Positions 40,092-52,414 of a stretch of 64,000 nt of DNA are shown in pieces (position 1 is the stretch's first letter; each line of letters begins with the position of its first letter). The notes under the pieces are model-generated. The model was not told where the DNA came from. It made no database searches and saw nothing but the letters and a program-made list of their open reading frames with translations. Origin of the DNA: Caldicoprobacter oshimai DSM 21659 (lineage in GTDB: Bacteria > Bacillota > Clostridia > Caldicoprobacterales > Caldicoprobacteraceae); NCBI GenBank assembly GCA_000526435.1, contig JAGB01000003.1, positions 310,001 through 374,000 of the forward strand, read 5' to 3'. A program made the translations under genes and the position numbers.

Positions 40092-41291
40092 TTAAATATC
40101 TATAGAGCGGCATCTTAATATTCTATTTATATTCAACGAGAAGAAGAACAAAACTGATATTGCAATACTGACAAATACACCTACCCAATATATACTCCTT
40201 AACCCATAACTATCAATTATCCAGCCCCCAACATAACTTCCTATTATCCCACTTACACCAAAAAATATGGAATTAGCAAAGGTTTGAGCAGTAGCTTTTA
40301 ACTCGGAGGGTGCTAATTCATCAATGTAATACACAGCGCCATTAGTAAACAAGGCAAATGACGGACCTTGCAGGAGTTGTATAGCAAGCACATGAAAGGG
40401 AGTAGTTGATACAAGATATAATGCTTGACGGAGAATAAAAAATATAGTAGAAAACAGTATCAAGTTTATCGGTTTAAATTTCCTAATGAGGATTTTAGAA
40501 TACAAAAAAATAGGAATTTCACTTATAGCCATTATGGTAAAAACCATTCCAAGCTCTCCATCAGACCCTCCTACCAGCTCCATGAGATTTGGAAGAAAAA
40601 TAAATGCACTTCTATGAGGAATAATTATAACCATAGCAAAAATCAAAAAAGACATATATGCATAATTTTTAAGCAACCTGGTGAAATTTAAATTATCTAC
40701 ACCATCAGATGATACAGGCCTATCAGTTTTAATCCCTATACATGTAATAACAGTCAAACAGCCCATTAACAACAAAATCGGGAACAACACGTCAGTTGAA
40801 AAACTATCTACTAACCTTCCGTATATGTATACCATAACAGCAAAACCAATTGAGCCCCACACCCTAATACTGCCATAATAAAGATTCTTCTCTGTTTTGA
40901 TACCCTGTATAACCCAGCTGTCCAGCAAAGGTGCAAGGGGCGATTCAAAAGCTGTAACCAATGCTAAAACTATACCTACAAATACAGCTGATGAAATAAA
41001 TGAGACAGGTTGCAGTAATATTATCGCCGCAGTCAAACAAATGATAAAGACCTTTTTTACAGACTGTATCCGATCACTTACTATACCCCAAAACGGTTGG
41101 GCAAAAACAACAACCAGAGAATTTATAGCTACAATCGTTCCGATAATTGTATTGCTAAAGCCCTTATTTCTCAAAAAGACCACTACAAAGGGATAATATG
41201 CAGCAAAAGTTGCCCAGAATATAAATTCCAAAACAGAATATTGTAGTTGCTTCGGATGTATACTGCGAATTTTTATTAATAAATTCTTCAT
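40092..41291 (-). CDS. MFS transporter, MFS_1_like, AT-rich
   Basis: 399-residue 12-helix transporter, ATG at 41291 behind GGGGGTTTTT. It shares the helix 2-3 segment VFAQPFWGIVSDR and the general layout with the protein at 6872-8056, placing both in the LacY/nucleoside-symporter-like branch. Other blocks: YYGSIRVWGSIGFAVMVYIYG and FANSIFFGVSGIIGSYVGGW. Substrate unknown. It is clearly richer in A and T than clpC and radA on either side and is separated from clpC by a strong terminator, so it is probably an insertion into the clpC-radA cluster with its own promoter in the 130-bp gap. A short gap then leads to the propeller gene. Confidence 0.85.
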   Translation of the reverse strand: MKNLLIKIRSIHPKQLQYSVLEFIFWATFAAYYPFVVVFLRNKGFSNTIIGTIVAINSLVVVFAQPFWGIVSDRIQSVKKVFIICLTAAIILLQPVSFISSAVFVGIVLALVTAFESPLAPLLDSWVIQGIKTEKNLYYGSIRVWGSIGFAVMVYIYGRLVDSFSTDVLFPILLLMGCLTVITCIGIKTDRPVSSDGVDNLNFTRLLKNYAYMSFLIFAMVIIIPHRSAFIFLPNLMELVGGSDGELGMVFTIMAISEIPIFLYSKILIRKFKPINLILFSTIFFILRQALYLVSTTPFHVLAIQLLQGPSFALFTNGAVYYIDELAPSELKATAQTFANSIFFGVSGIIGSYVGGWIIDSYGLRSIYWVGVFVSIAISVLFFFSLNINRILRCRSIDI

Positions 41292-41417
41292 AAAAACCCC
41301 CATATTCTAAAACGCAGTTCAGATTTGCCTAAATTAAATAAATAAAGCATCATAAATCCAGACTTATTATACCACCAACTTATAAAAAATCCAATATTAA
41401 GACAAAATGAAGCCTGG

Positions 41418-41462
41418 TAAAACAAAAAGGGTCAGGCTTACTGCCTGACCCTTTTTGTTTTA
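41418..41462 (-). terminator. Terminator of the ctsR-clpC operon, containing the clpC stop codon
   Basis: A perfect 20-bp inverted repeat, 41418-41437 with 41443-41462, loop of 5. The clpC TAA (41462-41460) lies in the first arm. The second arm ends in a run of T on the minus strand. It is very strong and likely isolates the operon. Confidence 0.93.
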
Positions 41463-43901
41463 CACCGGCACCTGCTTTTTGAATACCAGCTTGTCATCCT
41501 CAACGTCCAGAAGCACCTTATCTCCCATTTTGACGCGCCCGGCCAGAATTTCCTCGGACAGCCTATCCTCCAGAGTCTTTTGTATAACCCTCCGCAAAGG
41601 CCTGGCACCATACAACGGATCAAATCCTTGCTTGATCATGTATTCTTTGGCTGCCTCGCTGACCTCCAGGAATATATTCTTTTCCTCCAGCCGTTTGGCA
41701 ACATTCTGTATCATCAAAGACGCGATCTGCCTTAAGTGTACATCCTCCAACGGATGGAACACTATGATCTCGTCCAAGCGGTTGAGAAACTCCGGCCGGA
41801 AAGTCTTGCGCAACTCCTCCATTATATTCTCCTTCATCCTTTCGTATTCGGTTGCAGCCATATCGCCTGCCGTGGCAAAACCAAGGGTTTTCTGCTTCCT
41901 TATGGTATGCGCTCCAACGTTAGAGGTCATGACTATGACGGTATTTTTGAAGTCCACCGTTCTCCCCTTACCATCGGTAAGACGTCCGTCTTCGAGAATC
42001 TGAAGTAATATATTGAACACATCAGGGTGCGCTTTCTCGATCTCATCCAGCAGCACCACCGAGTAGGGCCTTCGCCTAACCCTTTCGGTAAGCTGACCGC
42101 CCTCTTCATAACCTACATATCCAGGAGGTGCACCGATCAACCTGGACACAGTGTGTCTCTCCGAATACTCAGACATGTCTATACGTATCATTGCGTTTTC
42201 ATCGCCAAAGAGGGCTTCTGCCAGGGCCTTGCACAGCTCGGTCTTACCCACACCCGTCGGGCCCAGGAACATGAACGAACCGATGGGCCGTTTTGGGTCT
42301 TTTAGCCCGGCCCGTGCTCTTCTTATGGAGTTGGCCACCGCACGCACTGCCTCATCCTGGCCAATGACGCGCTCGTGCAGTATTTCCTCCATCTTAAGCA
42401 GCCGTTCGGCTTCAGCCTGTTCCAGCCTCTGAACGGGTATCCCCGTCCAACTCGACACGATTTGTGCTATGTGGTCCTCCGTCACTACCTCGGTATTGGT
42501 GGTGTTTTGCGTTGTCCACTTCTCTTTCTCCTTCTCGATCTGTTCGCGGATCCTCTGCTCCTCGTCGCGAATCTGTGCGGCTTTTTCAAAGTTCTGGTTC
42601 ATGACGGCCTCTTCTTTTTCCTTCTTCAGGTTCTCCAGCTTTTCCTCCAGCTCCTTTATCCTGGAAGGCGGCGTAAAGGCCTGCAGCCGCACCCGGGATG
42701 CCGCTTCATCGATCAGGTCAATAGCCTTGTCTGGGAGATACCTGTCGGTTATATACCGTGCCGACAGCTCAACAGCCGCCTTTATGGCCTCATCGGTGAT
42801 TCTGACCTTATGATGCGCCTCGTACTTATCCCTCAACCCCATCAGTATTTGAACTGCTTCTTCTTTGGTGGGTTCCTCCACCATCACCGGCTGGAATCTT
42901 CGCTCCAGAGCCGGGTCCTTTTCCACGTGCTTCCTGTACTCGTCCAGCGTAGTGGCCCCAATCACCTGTATCTCGCCGCGGGCCAAAGCCGGCTTCAATA
43001 TGTTGGAGGCATCAATGGCTCCCTCAGCAGCGCCGGCACCAATAATGGTGTGCATCTCGTCTATAAAGAGAATTACGTTGTTGGCCTTCCTTATCTCCTC
43101 CATCACGGTCTTCAACCGTTCCTCAAACTCTCCACGGTATTTGGTACCCGCCACCATAGCCGACAGGTCCAGGGTAACAACCCTCTTATCGCGCAAAAGC
43201 TCCGGGATATTGCCGTCAACAATCCTCTGAGCCAGCCCTTCAACGATGGCTGTCTTGCCTACTCCCGGCTCACCTATCAAAACAGGATTGTTTTTGGTCC
43301 TCCTGGTTAAAATCTGGAGCACCCGTTCTATTTCCTTCTCCCTTCCTACCACCGGATCAAGGTTGCCTTCACGGGCCATTTCAGTAAGGTCCCTTCCAAA
43401 CTGATCCAGCGTAGGAGTATTGCTCCTCCGCCTTTTGGCGGTTCTGCCAGGTTCACCGCCTTCCTCCTTCAATATCTTCATCAGCTGATCTCTAACAGCC
43501 TGGAAATCCACACCCAGGTCTTTGAGGATTCGAACAGCCACCCCCTCTCCTTCCCTGAGAAGGGCCAGCAACAGGTGTTCTGTCCCTACGTAGTTGTGTC
43601 CCAGATTGCGTGCCTCATAAAAACTGAGTTCCATAACCCGCTTGGTACGCGGGGTATATCCAAAACCCTCGTTGAAATTGAAGGTACCCCTACCAATCAA
43701 GGTCTCTATTTGCTTTCTGACCTTATCTGCATCGGCGCCCAGCTGTCTGAGAACCTGCGAAGCAACCCCTTCCTCTTCTCGAATCAGCCCCAGCAACAGG
43801 TGCTCAGTACCCACATAGTTGTGTCCCAGAGCACGCGCCTCTTCCTGAGCGTACATCAAAGCCCTTTGAGCCCGCTCGGTAAATCTTCCAAAAAACGCCA
43901 T
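41460..43901 (-). CDS. clpC: ATP-dependent Clp protease ATPase subunit ClpC
   Basis: 813-residue class III heat-shock AAA+ unfoldase. Two Clp_N repeats (about 1-145), AAA1 with Walker A GEPGVGKT (about 210), the UVR-type middle region [20 protein letters not shown] (about 425-445), AAA2 with Walker A GPTGVGKT (about 548), and the C-terminal D2-small domain. It works with ClpP (not in the window) and needs the adaptor/activator proteins encoded just upstream (McsA, McsB). GGGAGGG precedes ATG. It is the last gene of ctsR-mcsA-mcsB-clpC, after a 200-bp gap that could hold an extra promoter. Confidence 0.98.
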   Translation of the reverse strand: MAFFGRFTERAQRALMYAQEEARALGHNYVGTEHLLLGLIREEEGVASQVLRQLGADADKVRKQIETLIGRGTFNFNEGFGYTPRTKRVMELSFYEARNLGHNYVGTEHLLLALLREGEGVAVRILKDLGVDFQAVRDQLMKILKEEGGEPGRTAKRRRSNTPTLDQFGRDLTEMAREGNLDPVVGREKEIERVLQILTRRTKNNPVLIGEPGVGKTAIVEGLAQRIVDGNIPELLRDKRVVTLDLSAMVAGTKYRGEFEERLKTVMEEIRKANNVILFIDEMHTIIGAGAAEGAIDASNILKPALARGEIQVIGATTLDEYRKHVEKDPALERRFQPVMVEEPTKEEAVQILMGLRDKYEAHHKVRITDEAIKAAVELSARYITDRYLPDKAIDLIDEAASRVRLQAFTPPSRIKELEEKLENLKKEKEEAVMNQNFEKAAQIRDEEQRIREQIEKEKEKWTTQNTTNTEVVTEDHIAQIVSSWTGIPVQRLEQAEAERLLKMEEILHERVIGQDEAVRAVANSIRRARAGLKDPKRPIGSFMFLGPTGVGKTELCKALAEALFGDENAMIRIDMSEYSERHTVSRLIGAPPGYVGYEEGGQLTERVRRRPYSVVLLDEIEKAHPDVFNILLQILEDGRLTDGKGRTVDFKNTVIVMTSNVGAHTIRKQKTLGFATAGDMAATEYERMKENIMEELRKTFRPEFLNRLDEIIVFHPLEDVHLRQIASLMIQNVAKRLEEKNIFLEVSEAAKEYMIKQGFDPLYGARPLRRVIQKTLEDRLSEEILAGRVKMGDKVLLDVEDDKLVFKKQVPV

Positions 43902-44100
43902 TTTTCACCCTCCCTTTCTTTTGTTTTTTATAAACTAATATCCTCCTATCCAACCTTCCTCTGAAAAAACCATCGTCCAAATTTTTACAATACTTTTATT
44001 CTTTAGTTTAGTATAAAACAAAGTGTGATTTTTAGTCCTTTATTTTAAAACACCTCTCGTTCCTATTTATACCCTTTGTACCATGGATAAAAACGCCATG

Positions 44101-45132
44101 TCAGGTAACTTTGCTCAATTCGTTTTTGACCCTATCGGCCCTTGCCACATCCAATTCTTCTGCGCTCGTCTCCCTGCCTATATAGGCCTGAAGGTGTGCC
44201 GGCTGGCATTTAACCATCAACTCGTTCAGCATCACAACGTCTATTCCGTTGATGATACCCATGTCCACCCCCAGGCGCACCTGTGACAGCAGGGACATAA
44301 ATTCCTGCAGGCTCAGCTTTCTGGCATGCGTCAGTATCCCCAAAGACCGCCATATGCGGTCTTCAAACTCCAGCTTGTTGGACTGCATAAGAGCCTGCCG
44401 TGCCATCCTCTCATTCTCCATTAGCTGGCGTACAGCAATATTGATATTGCTTATTATCTCCTCCTCTGATGGACCCAGGGTGATCTGGTTGGATATCTGG
44501 TAAATGTCTCCCAGCGCCTCACTTCCTTCACCATAAAGTCCCCTGGCAGTCAAACCTACTTTGGAGATGGTCTGCAAAACGCTGTTTATATACTTTGTAG
44601 CTACAAGCCCTGGCAGATGCATCATCACCGAAGCCCGCATGCCTGTACCCACATTTGTGGGACAGCTGGTTAGATACCCCAAATGCTCGTCAAATGAGTA
44701 CTCTATGCTCTCTTCGACGATGTCGTCCACCCTGTTTAAGAGTTCCCAAGCCTTGTCAAGCTGAAAGCCCGGAAAGATGCACTGCATCCGTATATGGTCT
44801 TCTTCATTGACCATTATGCTTATCTGCTCATTGTGATTGATGAGAGCAGCAGCTACCTCCGCACGTTCCACCAGGTCCGGGCTTATTAAATGCTTTTCAA
44901 CAAGTATATATTTTTCCACATCGCTCAAGTTCCTCAAAGAAACGAAGTCAAAATCTCGGCTCAGTATCGAGTTGCTCTCCAGGATGCTTTTTTTAACCAT
45001 ATCCACAGCTTTTTGCAACACTTCTGGGCTTGCTATAGACGGAAAGGGCAGCCCGGCTATGTTTCTGGCAATCCTCACTCGGCTGCTCATGACTATACCG
45101 TTGAAAGGCCCGCTTTCGTTTATCCAGCTCAT
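44101..45132 (-). CDS. mcsB: Protein arginine kinase McsB
   Basis: 343-residue phosphagen-kinase-fold enzyme that phosphorylates arginine on CtsR and on misfolded proteins, marking them for ClpCP (EC 2.7.14.1). N-terminal SSRVRIARNIAGLPFP and the ATP-site segments LTSCPTNVGTGMRASVMMHLPGL (a CPTNxGT motif, given across about 168-190) and ARGLYGEGSEALGDIYQISNQ are diagnostic. The catalytic region is shortened relative to eukaryotic creatine kinases, as usual. It lies 14 bp after mcsA and needs McsA for activation. Confidence 0.96.
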   Translation of the reverse strand: MSWINESGPFNGIVMSSRVRIARNIAGLPFPSIASPEVLQKAVDMVKKSILESNSILSRDFDFVSLRNLSDVEKYILVEKHLISPDLVERAEVAAALINHNEQISIMVNEEDHIRMQCIFPGFQLDKAWELLNRVDDIVEESIEYSFDEHLGYLTSCPTNVGTGMRASVMMHLPGLVATKYINSVLQTISKVGLTARGLYGEGSEALGDIYQISNQITLGPSEEEIISNINIAVRQLMENERMARQALMQSNKLEFEDRIWRSLGILTHARKLSLQEFMSLLSQVRLGVDMGIINGIDVVMLNELMVKCQPAHLQAYIGRETSAEELDVARADRVKNELSKVT

Positions 45133-45146
45133 CCAAAACTCCCTCC

Positions 45147-45653
45147 TTATAGCTGGCCCAGCTGTCTTTCAAGCTCCCGTATCTGATCCCTTAATCTGGC
45201 CGCTTCCTCAAAAGCCTCGGTTTCGATAGCCTTCTGAAGCTGGGCTTTCAGCTGCTGAATCTGCCGCTCAAGGCGTAAACCTATCCCCGCCCTTCTGGGT
45301 ACCTTGCCGGTATGCTTCGTTCCCCCCTGCACCCTTTTAATGACGGGGGTGAGCTCCTCAGCAAAGTACCTGTAGCAGTCCTGGCACCCCAGCCTTCCAA
45401 TCTTCCTGAACTGCATAAAATCCATACCACAGGCCTTACACCTGGGCAAGCCCTTGCTCTCAATGTGAACGGTAGTCTTATCCATATCCAGGAAACCAGT
45501 TAAAAGGTCATTTATGGAAAAGGGAACAAACACCTTGAAATCCCCTTTTTGCCTTGCACATTCCTCGCACAAGTAAAGCTCTGTCTTATGGTTATTCACT
45601 ATTTTTGTAAAGTGAACCGTGGCAGGGCGCTTTTGGCATTGTTGACACAGCAT
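45147..45653 (-). CDS. mcsA: McsA, activator of McsB, zinc-finger and UVR protein
   Basis: 168 residues. Four CxxC motifs (CQQC, CEEC, CKAC, CQDC) bind zinc or other metals; the C-terminal part has a UVR motif (KAIETEAFEEAARLRDQIREL, about 140-160), like those of UvrB and ClpC. It stimulates McsB kinase and protects CtsR in unstressed cells. It lies between ctsR and mcsB with short spacers, part of one operon. Confidence 0.95.
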   Translation of the reverse strand: MLCQQCQKRPATVHFTKIVNNHKTELYLCEECARQKGDFKVFVPFSINDLLTGFLDMDKTTVHIESKGLPRCKACGMDFMQFRKIGRLGCQDCYRYFAEELTPVIKRVQGGTKHTGKVPRRAGIGLRLERQIQQLKAQLQKAIETEAFEEAARLRDQIRELERQLGQL

Positions 45654-45714
45654 TGGATTTCACTCCTTTTTGAACTAAAATCAGGGACGGGTTTGCACCC
45701 ATTTCCCTTAAATA

Positions 45715-46179
45715 TCAGTTACGCAGCTTTAAAATGGTGGTGAGCATTGCCTTCATGATACTGGCGCGAACGTTATCTTTTAAGTTTGTTGGAATGCCTA
45801 TCCCTTTGTCCTGTATAGCCGCTTTCATTATGAGCGACTCCCTCTCGGTTATAATGCCCTTATCGAGCATATGATGAATTATATCCTCTGCAGCCTGCTG
45901 CGATATGCGGTTGCCTATCCTTTCTTTCAGTAGGTACATTATATAATCATTATTATCCATATCTAAACGGATAATGCGGATGTATCCTCCACCGCCCCTT
46001 CGGCTCTCTATATAGTACCCACGATCGAGCGAAAAACGTGTGGCTAATACGTAGTTGATCTGCGAGGGGGCGCACTCAAAATAATCCGCAAGCTCGTTCC
46101 TTTGAAGTTCTAGCTGTCCGTTGCTTTCTTCCAGCAGTGCCTTTATAAACTCTTCGATCATATCGCTCAATCGTGCCAT
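45715..46179 (-). CDS. ctsR: CtsR, class III heat-shock repressor
   Basis: 154 residues from ATG at 46179, which follows GAGGTG; the frame continues to 46236 but runs through the promoter and operator. The N-terminal winged helix (RLSDMIEEFIKALLEES, then LQRNELADYFECAPSQINYVL) includes the wing SRRGGGGYIRI with the arginine targeted by McsB and the glycine-rich thermosensing tip. The C-terminal half is helical (LKERIGNRISQQAAEDIIHHML). It represses its own operon through the box at 46199-46215. Confidence 0.97.
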   Translation of the reverse strand: MARLSDMIEEFIKALLEESNGQLELQRNELADYFECAPSQINYVLATRFSLDRGYYIESRRGGGGYIRIIRLDMDNNDYIMYLLKERIGNRISQQAAEDIIHHMLDKGIITERESLIMKAAIQDKGIGIPTNLKDNVRASIMKAMLTTILKLRN

Positions 46180-46198
46180 CCACATCACCTCTTTGGTT

Positions 46199-46241
46199 AT
46201 TGACTTTCTTTGACTTTCATTTTTAATTATAACCAATTATA
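46199..46241 (-). promoter_or_regulatory. CtsR operator and promoter of ctsR-mcsA-mcsB-clpC
   Basis: Minus strand AGTCAAAGAAAGTCAAT (46215-46199) matches the CtsR heptad repeat RGTCAAANANRGTCAAA with one deviation at the last base. Two possible -10 elements TATAAT lie just upstream (46226-46231 and 46236-46241). The operator is between the promoter and the ribosome binding site, a normal repression layout. The rest of the gap to 46506 is AT-rich; a weak plus-strand promoter for the isomerase may start with TTGTCA near 46427. Confidence 0.88.
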
Positions 46242-46506
46242 ATAAAAAAATAACATTTAATATTCAAGTAATTACCTCTATTTTAGGCCTTATTTTAAAA
46301 TTACATTAATTTAACTCGAAAAATTAAAGACTTAAGCCGTTTTTTACCTAACTATTGCTTTATTTTGCGCATTTTGAAACCTTGTATTCTCTCTTAAAAT
46401 TTACTTTTCATTTTTGTGAGTTTTTTGTCATTACCATATATACAAAATCATACAATCATGATAGACTAAATAGCAGGAGCAAGGTAAAAAGAGGGGGTTA
46501 AGCGCC

Positions 46507-47256
46507 ATGAAAAATTTAGGTCTACAGCTCTATTCCGTAAAAGAGCTGGCCCAAAAGGACTTCATTGGCACCTTAAAGGAAGTGGCCGAAGTTGGTTACG
46601 ACGGAGTAGAATTTGCAGGCTTTTTCAACACTCCCGCCAAGGAACTCAAAAAAGCGCTGGACGATTTAAATCTCACTCCCTGCGGCAGCCATACCGGAAT
46701 CGACCTGCTTCAAAACAGCCTTGACGAGGTAATAGAATACAACCTCGAAATCGGGAACCGTTACATAGTGTGTCCCGGCATTCCTCCCCATATGCGGGAC
46801 AGCGCCGATGCTTACAAAAGGCTAGGGGAGTTGTTTAACAGGATCGGTCAGCGCTGCAAGCAGCATGGCATTCAGTTTGCATATCACAACCACGCTTTTG
46901 AGTTTGAAAAATTCGATGGTGAATATGGGCTGGATATCCTGATGTCCAACACCGATCCCGAGCTTGTACACTTAGAGCTGGACACATTCTGGGTAGAATA
47001 CTGCGGCTTAAAGTCGGTGGATTTCATGAGAAAGTACCCGCAGCAGTGCTCTTCCCTCATCCACATAAAAGACCTTAAAAGCACGGATAAAAAGGTGAGC
47101 ACGGCGATAGGCAGCGGCATAATGGACTTCGTCGAGATCGTCCGAGTCGGCAAAGAGCTGGGAATCAAATGGTATATAGTGGAACAGGAAGAATTCGAGA
47201 TACCCCAGCTTGAAAGCATAAGACAAAGCCTTAATTATATGCGAAGCATATTATAG
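46507..47256 (+). CDS. Sugar phosphate isomerase/epimerase (xylose isomerase-like TIM barrel)
   Basis: 249-residue member of the AP_endonuc_2/IolE-type barrel family. Metal-binding residues are visible in VGYDGVEFAGFF (Glu), YHNHAFEFEKF (His), LELDTFWVEYCG (Asp) and HIKDLKSTD (His). Such proteins isomerise or epimerise sugars or inositols; substrate cannot be read from sequence. GAGGGGG precedes ATG by 9 nt. The next gene, a Gfo/Idh oxidoreductase, starts 12 bp after it, a common pairing in inositol and rare-sugar catabolic operons. Confidence 0.88.
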   Translation: MKNLGLQLYSVKELAQKDFIGTLKEVAEVGYDGVEFAGFFNTPAKELKKALDDLNLTPCGSHTGIDLLQNSLDEVIEYNLEIGNRYIVCPGIPPHMRDSADAYKRLGELFNRIGQRCKQHGIQFAYHNHAFEFEKFDGEYGLDILMSNTDPELVHLELDTFWVEYCGLKSVDFMRKYPQQCSSLIHIKDLKSTDKKVSTAIGSGIMDFVEIVRVGKELGIKWYIVEQEEFEIPQLESIRQSLNYMRSIL

Positions 47257-47268
47257 GGGAAGGGGTAG

Positions 47269-48321
47269 ATGAGGATGAAAGACGGTAAGCTGTGTATAGG
47301 CATAATTGGGGCGGGGAATATCGCTCAAACTGCTCATATCCCAAATTACAAAAAACAAAAGGACGTCGAGATAATTGGCGTATGCGACTTCAACTTCGAT
47401 AGGGCCAAAGAGGTTGCCGGCAAGTTTGACATAAAATACGTGTCCAACAACTTCCAGGATATCATCAATATCGAAGAGATCGACGCAGTAAGCATCTGTA
47501 CCCCCAACAGCTCCCATGCTGAGATCGCCATTGCGGCAGCCAATGCTAAAAAGCATATACTTTGCGAAAAACCCATGGCCATGAATGTAAAAGAGGCAGA
47601 GGAGATGTGCAAAGCCGCCAAAGACAACAACATCATATTCATGATGGGCTTTGTAAACAGATTTCGCGCCGAAAGCAAGCTCATAAAAACCCTAGCTGAT
47701 GCTGGTAAGTTTGGAGAGATATACTATGCAAAAACAGGGTGGATGAGGAGGCGCGGCACGCCTCTGGGCTGGTTCACCGACCTGTCCAAATCTGGTGGCG
47801 GCCCAGTCATCGATATAGGAGTACACGTGATCGATCTGACGTGGTATTTCATGGGCAAACCAAAGCCAATAAGCGTAAGTGCCGCCACATATAGCAAAAT
47901 AGGCAATTATCAAACCAAGGGCGTAGGCCGATGGGTGGCTTTGGATGCTGACAATATCGTCTTTGAAACCGAAGATTCCGCTTCGGGTTTTATCAGGTTC
48001 GAGAACGGCGCTTCCATGACATTTGATGTAAGCTGGGCCATCAACGGAAAGGACACGGGAGTATACAGCTACATCTTCGGCACAAAGGCAGGGGCTAGCC
48101 TAAACCCGCTAATGATCTACGGCGAGGAAGAAAACTATCTGATGGACTCTGCACCTGTGATCAAGCCGGAAGATAGCTTTGCCAATCAAATAGAGCACTT
48201 TATAGAGTGCATACGTGAAGGCAAGGAACCCATAGCACCAGCAGAGGATGGCCTTGAAGTCCAAAAAATGCTCAACGGTATCTACGAATCGGCAAAGCTG
48301 GGCAGAGAAGTGATGCTGTGA
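47269..48321 (+). CDS. Gfo/Idh/MocA-family NAD(P)-dependent oxidoreductase
   Basis: 350 residues. The N-terminal Rossmann fold begins GIIGAGNIAQTAHIPNY, with the family motif CEKPMAMN (EKP) near residue 100. The C-terminal domain holds GGGPVIDIGVHVIDLTWYFMG with the DIGxHxxD active-site pattern. It probably oxidises or reduces a sugar or polyol in step with the isomerase just upstream. ATG at 47269 or 47275, behind GGGGAAGGGG. The stop TGA (48319-48321) is directly followed by an IS605-type right end, so the natural C-terminus may have been altered. Confidence 0.9.
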   Translation: MRMKDGKLCIGIIGAGNIAQTAHIPNYKKQKDVEIIGVCDFNFDRAKEVAGKFDIKYVSNNFQDIINIEEIDAVSICTPNSSHAEIAIAAANAKKHILCEKPMAMNVKEAEEMCKAAKDNNIIFMMGFVNRFRAESKLIKTLADAGKFGEIYYAKTGWMRRRGTPLGWFTDLSKSGGGPVIDIGVHVIDLTWYFMGKPKPISVSAATYSKIGNYQTKGVGRWVALDADNIVFETEDSASGFIRFENGASMTFDVSWAINGKDTGVYSYIFGTKAGASLNPLMIYGEEENYLMDSAPVIKPEDSFANQIEHFIECIREGKEPIAPAEDGLEVQKMLNGIYESAKLGREVML

Positions 48322-48560
48322 CATCCTCCCCTCAATAAATTGAGGGGCATCCCAGCGTTGGATGGCGATATACGCTGCAGGTTAGCCAGCATTCCCCGGA
48401 TAACCCGGATCATCACCTTGGCCTTTGGAGGTGTCGCGCTCCCCTCTCTCCCAGGGTCATGCCCTGAAAGCCCGGAGAAAAAGCACCATTCATCCTCAAA
48501 TAAAGAGCACAGGGAATGGCCACATCCTGCATGGCTGTATCCTGCATGCTTAAAACACTA
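48318..48560 (-). mobile_element. IS605/TnpB-type right-end relic
   Basis: The palindrome CCCCTCAATAAATTGAGGGG (48328-48347), flanked by CATCC and GCATCC, also occurs at 51899-51918 with almost the same surroundings (about 35 of 36 bases). This is the hairpin end of an IS200/IS605-type element and, in TnpB systems, the guide scaffold end. The adjoining 200 bp on the minus strand include a further stem (CAGCGT with ACGCTG near 48352-48376) but no intact reading frame. It abuts the oxidoreductase stop. Assignment is by comparison with the better preserved copy. Confidence 0.6.
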
Positions 48561-48587
48561 AAAATTTAGCATCATAGGGAAAACAAG

Positions 48588-48640
48588 ACAAAAACCTCCT
48601 ACAGGGTTGTCATACAGTTCGCCCTGTAGGAGGTTTTTGT
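48588..48640. terminator. Very strong bidirectional terminator after lacZ
   Basis: A 19-bp perfect inverted repeat (48588-48606 with 48622-48640) around a 15-nt loop. On the minus strand it follows the lacZ stop by 10 bp and ends in TTTTTGTCTTGTTTT. Confidence 0.94.
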
Positions 48641-48650
48641 TTCAAACAGT

Positions 48651-51872
<3,222 letters not shown>

Positions 51873-51887
51873 AGTGGAATAACCTGC

Positions 51888-52350
51888 TGTGACCTCCTCC
51901 CCTCAATAAATTGAGGGGCATCCTCAAGCGGATGTACGCAAAAGTTTATCCTTGCGCTTCGGTTCAGTGACACCGTGCCACCCCAACAGGAACGACACGG
52001 TCACGGGCCGCGCCACTCGGCCACTACTCCCCTTCACGGAAGATACCTGGAAAGCTCTTTCAAAGATATTCAAGGCACCGTTTACATCTCACTGCCCCTT
52101 CCAACCACAGGAACATACATACCCGGTTTCTTCGTACTCTTTCCGTAGATGCCACAGAAGCCCGTTGTATACCTTGGTGGCACACAACATGGCGTCTTTT
52201 AGAATAGCTTCAGTCCGAGAATCTGTATGGATTTGCACCTTGAGAGTAATTAGAGGCACTCATTCACCCCCTTCCTCTGCTTTCTAGGCTTTGATGTAGC
52301 GCTGTTCCGGTTGATTTCCACGTTTCTTTCTTCATACCATTATGGTATCA
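51888..52350 (-). mobile_element. Non-autonomous TnpB-derived element (PATE-like)
   Basis: About 460 bp bounded by two palindromes: ATACCAT-T-ATGGTAT at 52334-52348 on the left-end side and CCCCTCAATAAATTGAGGGG at 51899-51918 on the right-end side. Between them is a minus-strand frame that fuses the first 46 or so residues of a TnpB protein to its C-terminal zinc and RuvC-III segment. The layout is that of an internally deleted IS200/IS605-group element that keeps its ends. Exact cleavage sites cannot be set by eye. Confidence 0.65.
51924..52259 (-). pseudogene. Internally deleted tnpB
   Basis: 112 codons, GTG start at 52259 behind GGAAGGGGGTG, with one internal TGA at 52091-52089. The N-terminal part MPLITLKVQIHTDSRTEAIL and KDAMLCATKVYNGLLWHLRK resembles the start of a TnpB protein. 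It then jumps to YVCSCGWKGQ-stop-DVNGALNIFERAF, which is the C-terminal zinc-finger and RuvC-III (DVNGA) region, followed by SGRVARPVTVSF and a HGVTEPKRKD tail. About 280 middle residues, including RuvC-I and -II, are missing, so no nuclease can be made. The TGA probably replaces an Arg codon CGA. The 3' part may persist because the guide RNA scaffold overlaps it, but that is inference. Confidence 0.75.
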
Positions 52351-52396
52351 CATAGGTAAGATGATGTAAACAACAGGGCGAGGGAGTCCGTGTATT

Positions 52397-52414
52397 CCCT
52401 CAATGAATTGAGGG
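52397..52414. repeat. Right-end palindrome of the IS605 element
   Basis: CCCTCAAT (52397-52404) and ATTGAGGG (52407-52414) are inverted copies. The core CCTCAAT-ATTGAGG is shared with the palindromes at 48328 and 51899, so all three ends belong to related elements that one TnpA might recognise. Confidence 0.75.

Noticed and set aside
42375-43310. Long plus-strand open frame opposite clpC
   Set aside because: It is the antisense shadow of a highly conserved clpC; low-complexity Leu/Phe-rich product and no ribosome binding site.
48588-48640. IS end next to lacZ
   Set aside because: The 19-bp inverted repeat is followed by a T-rich tail and is 10 bp from the lacZ stop, so it is an intrinsic terminator, not a transposon end.
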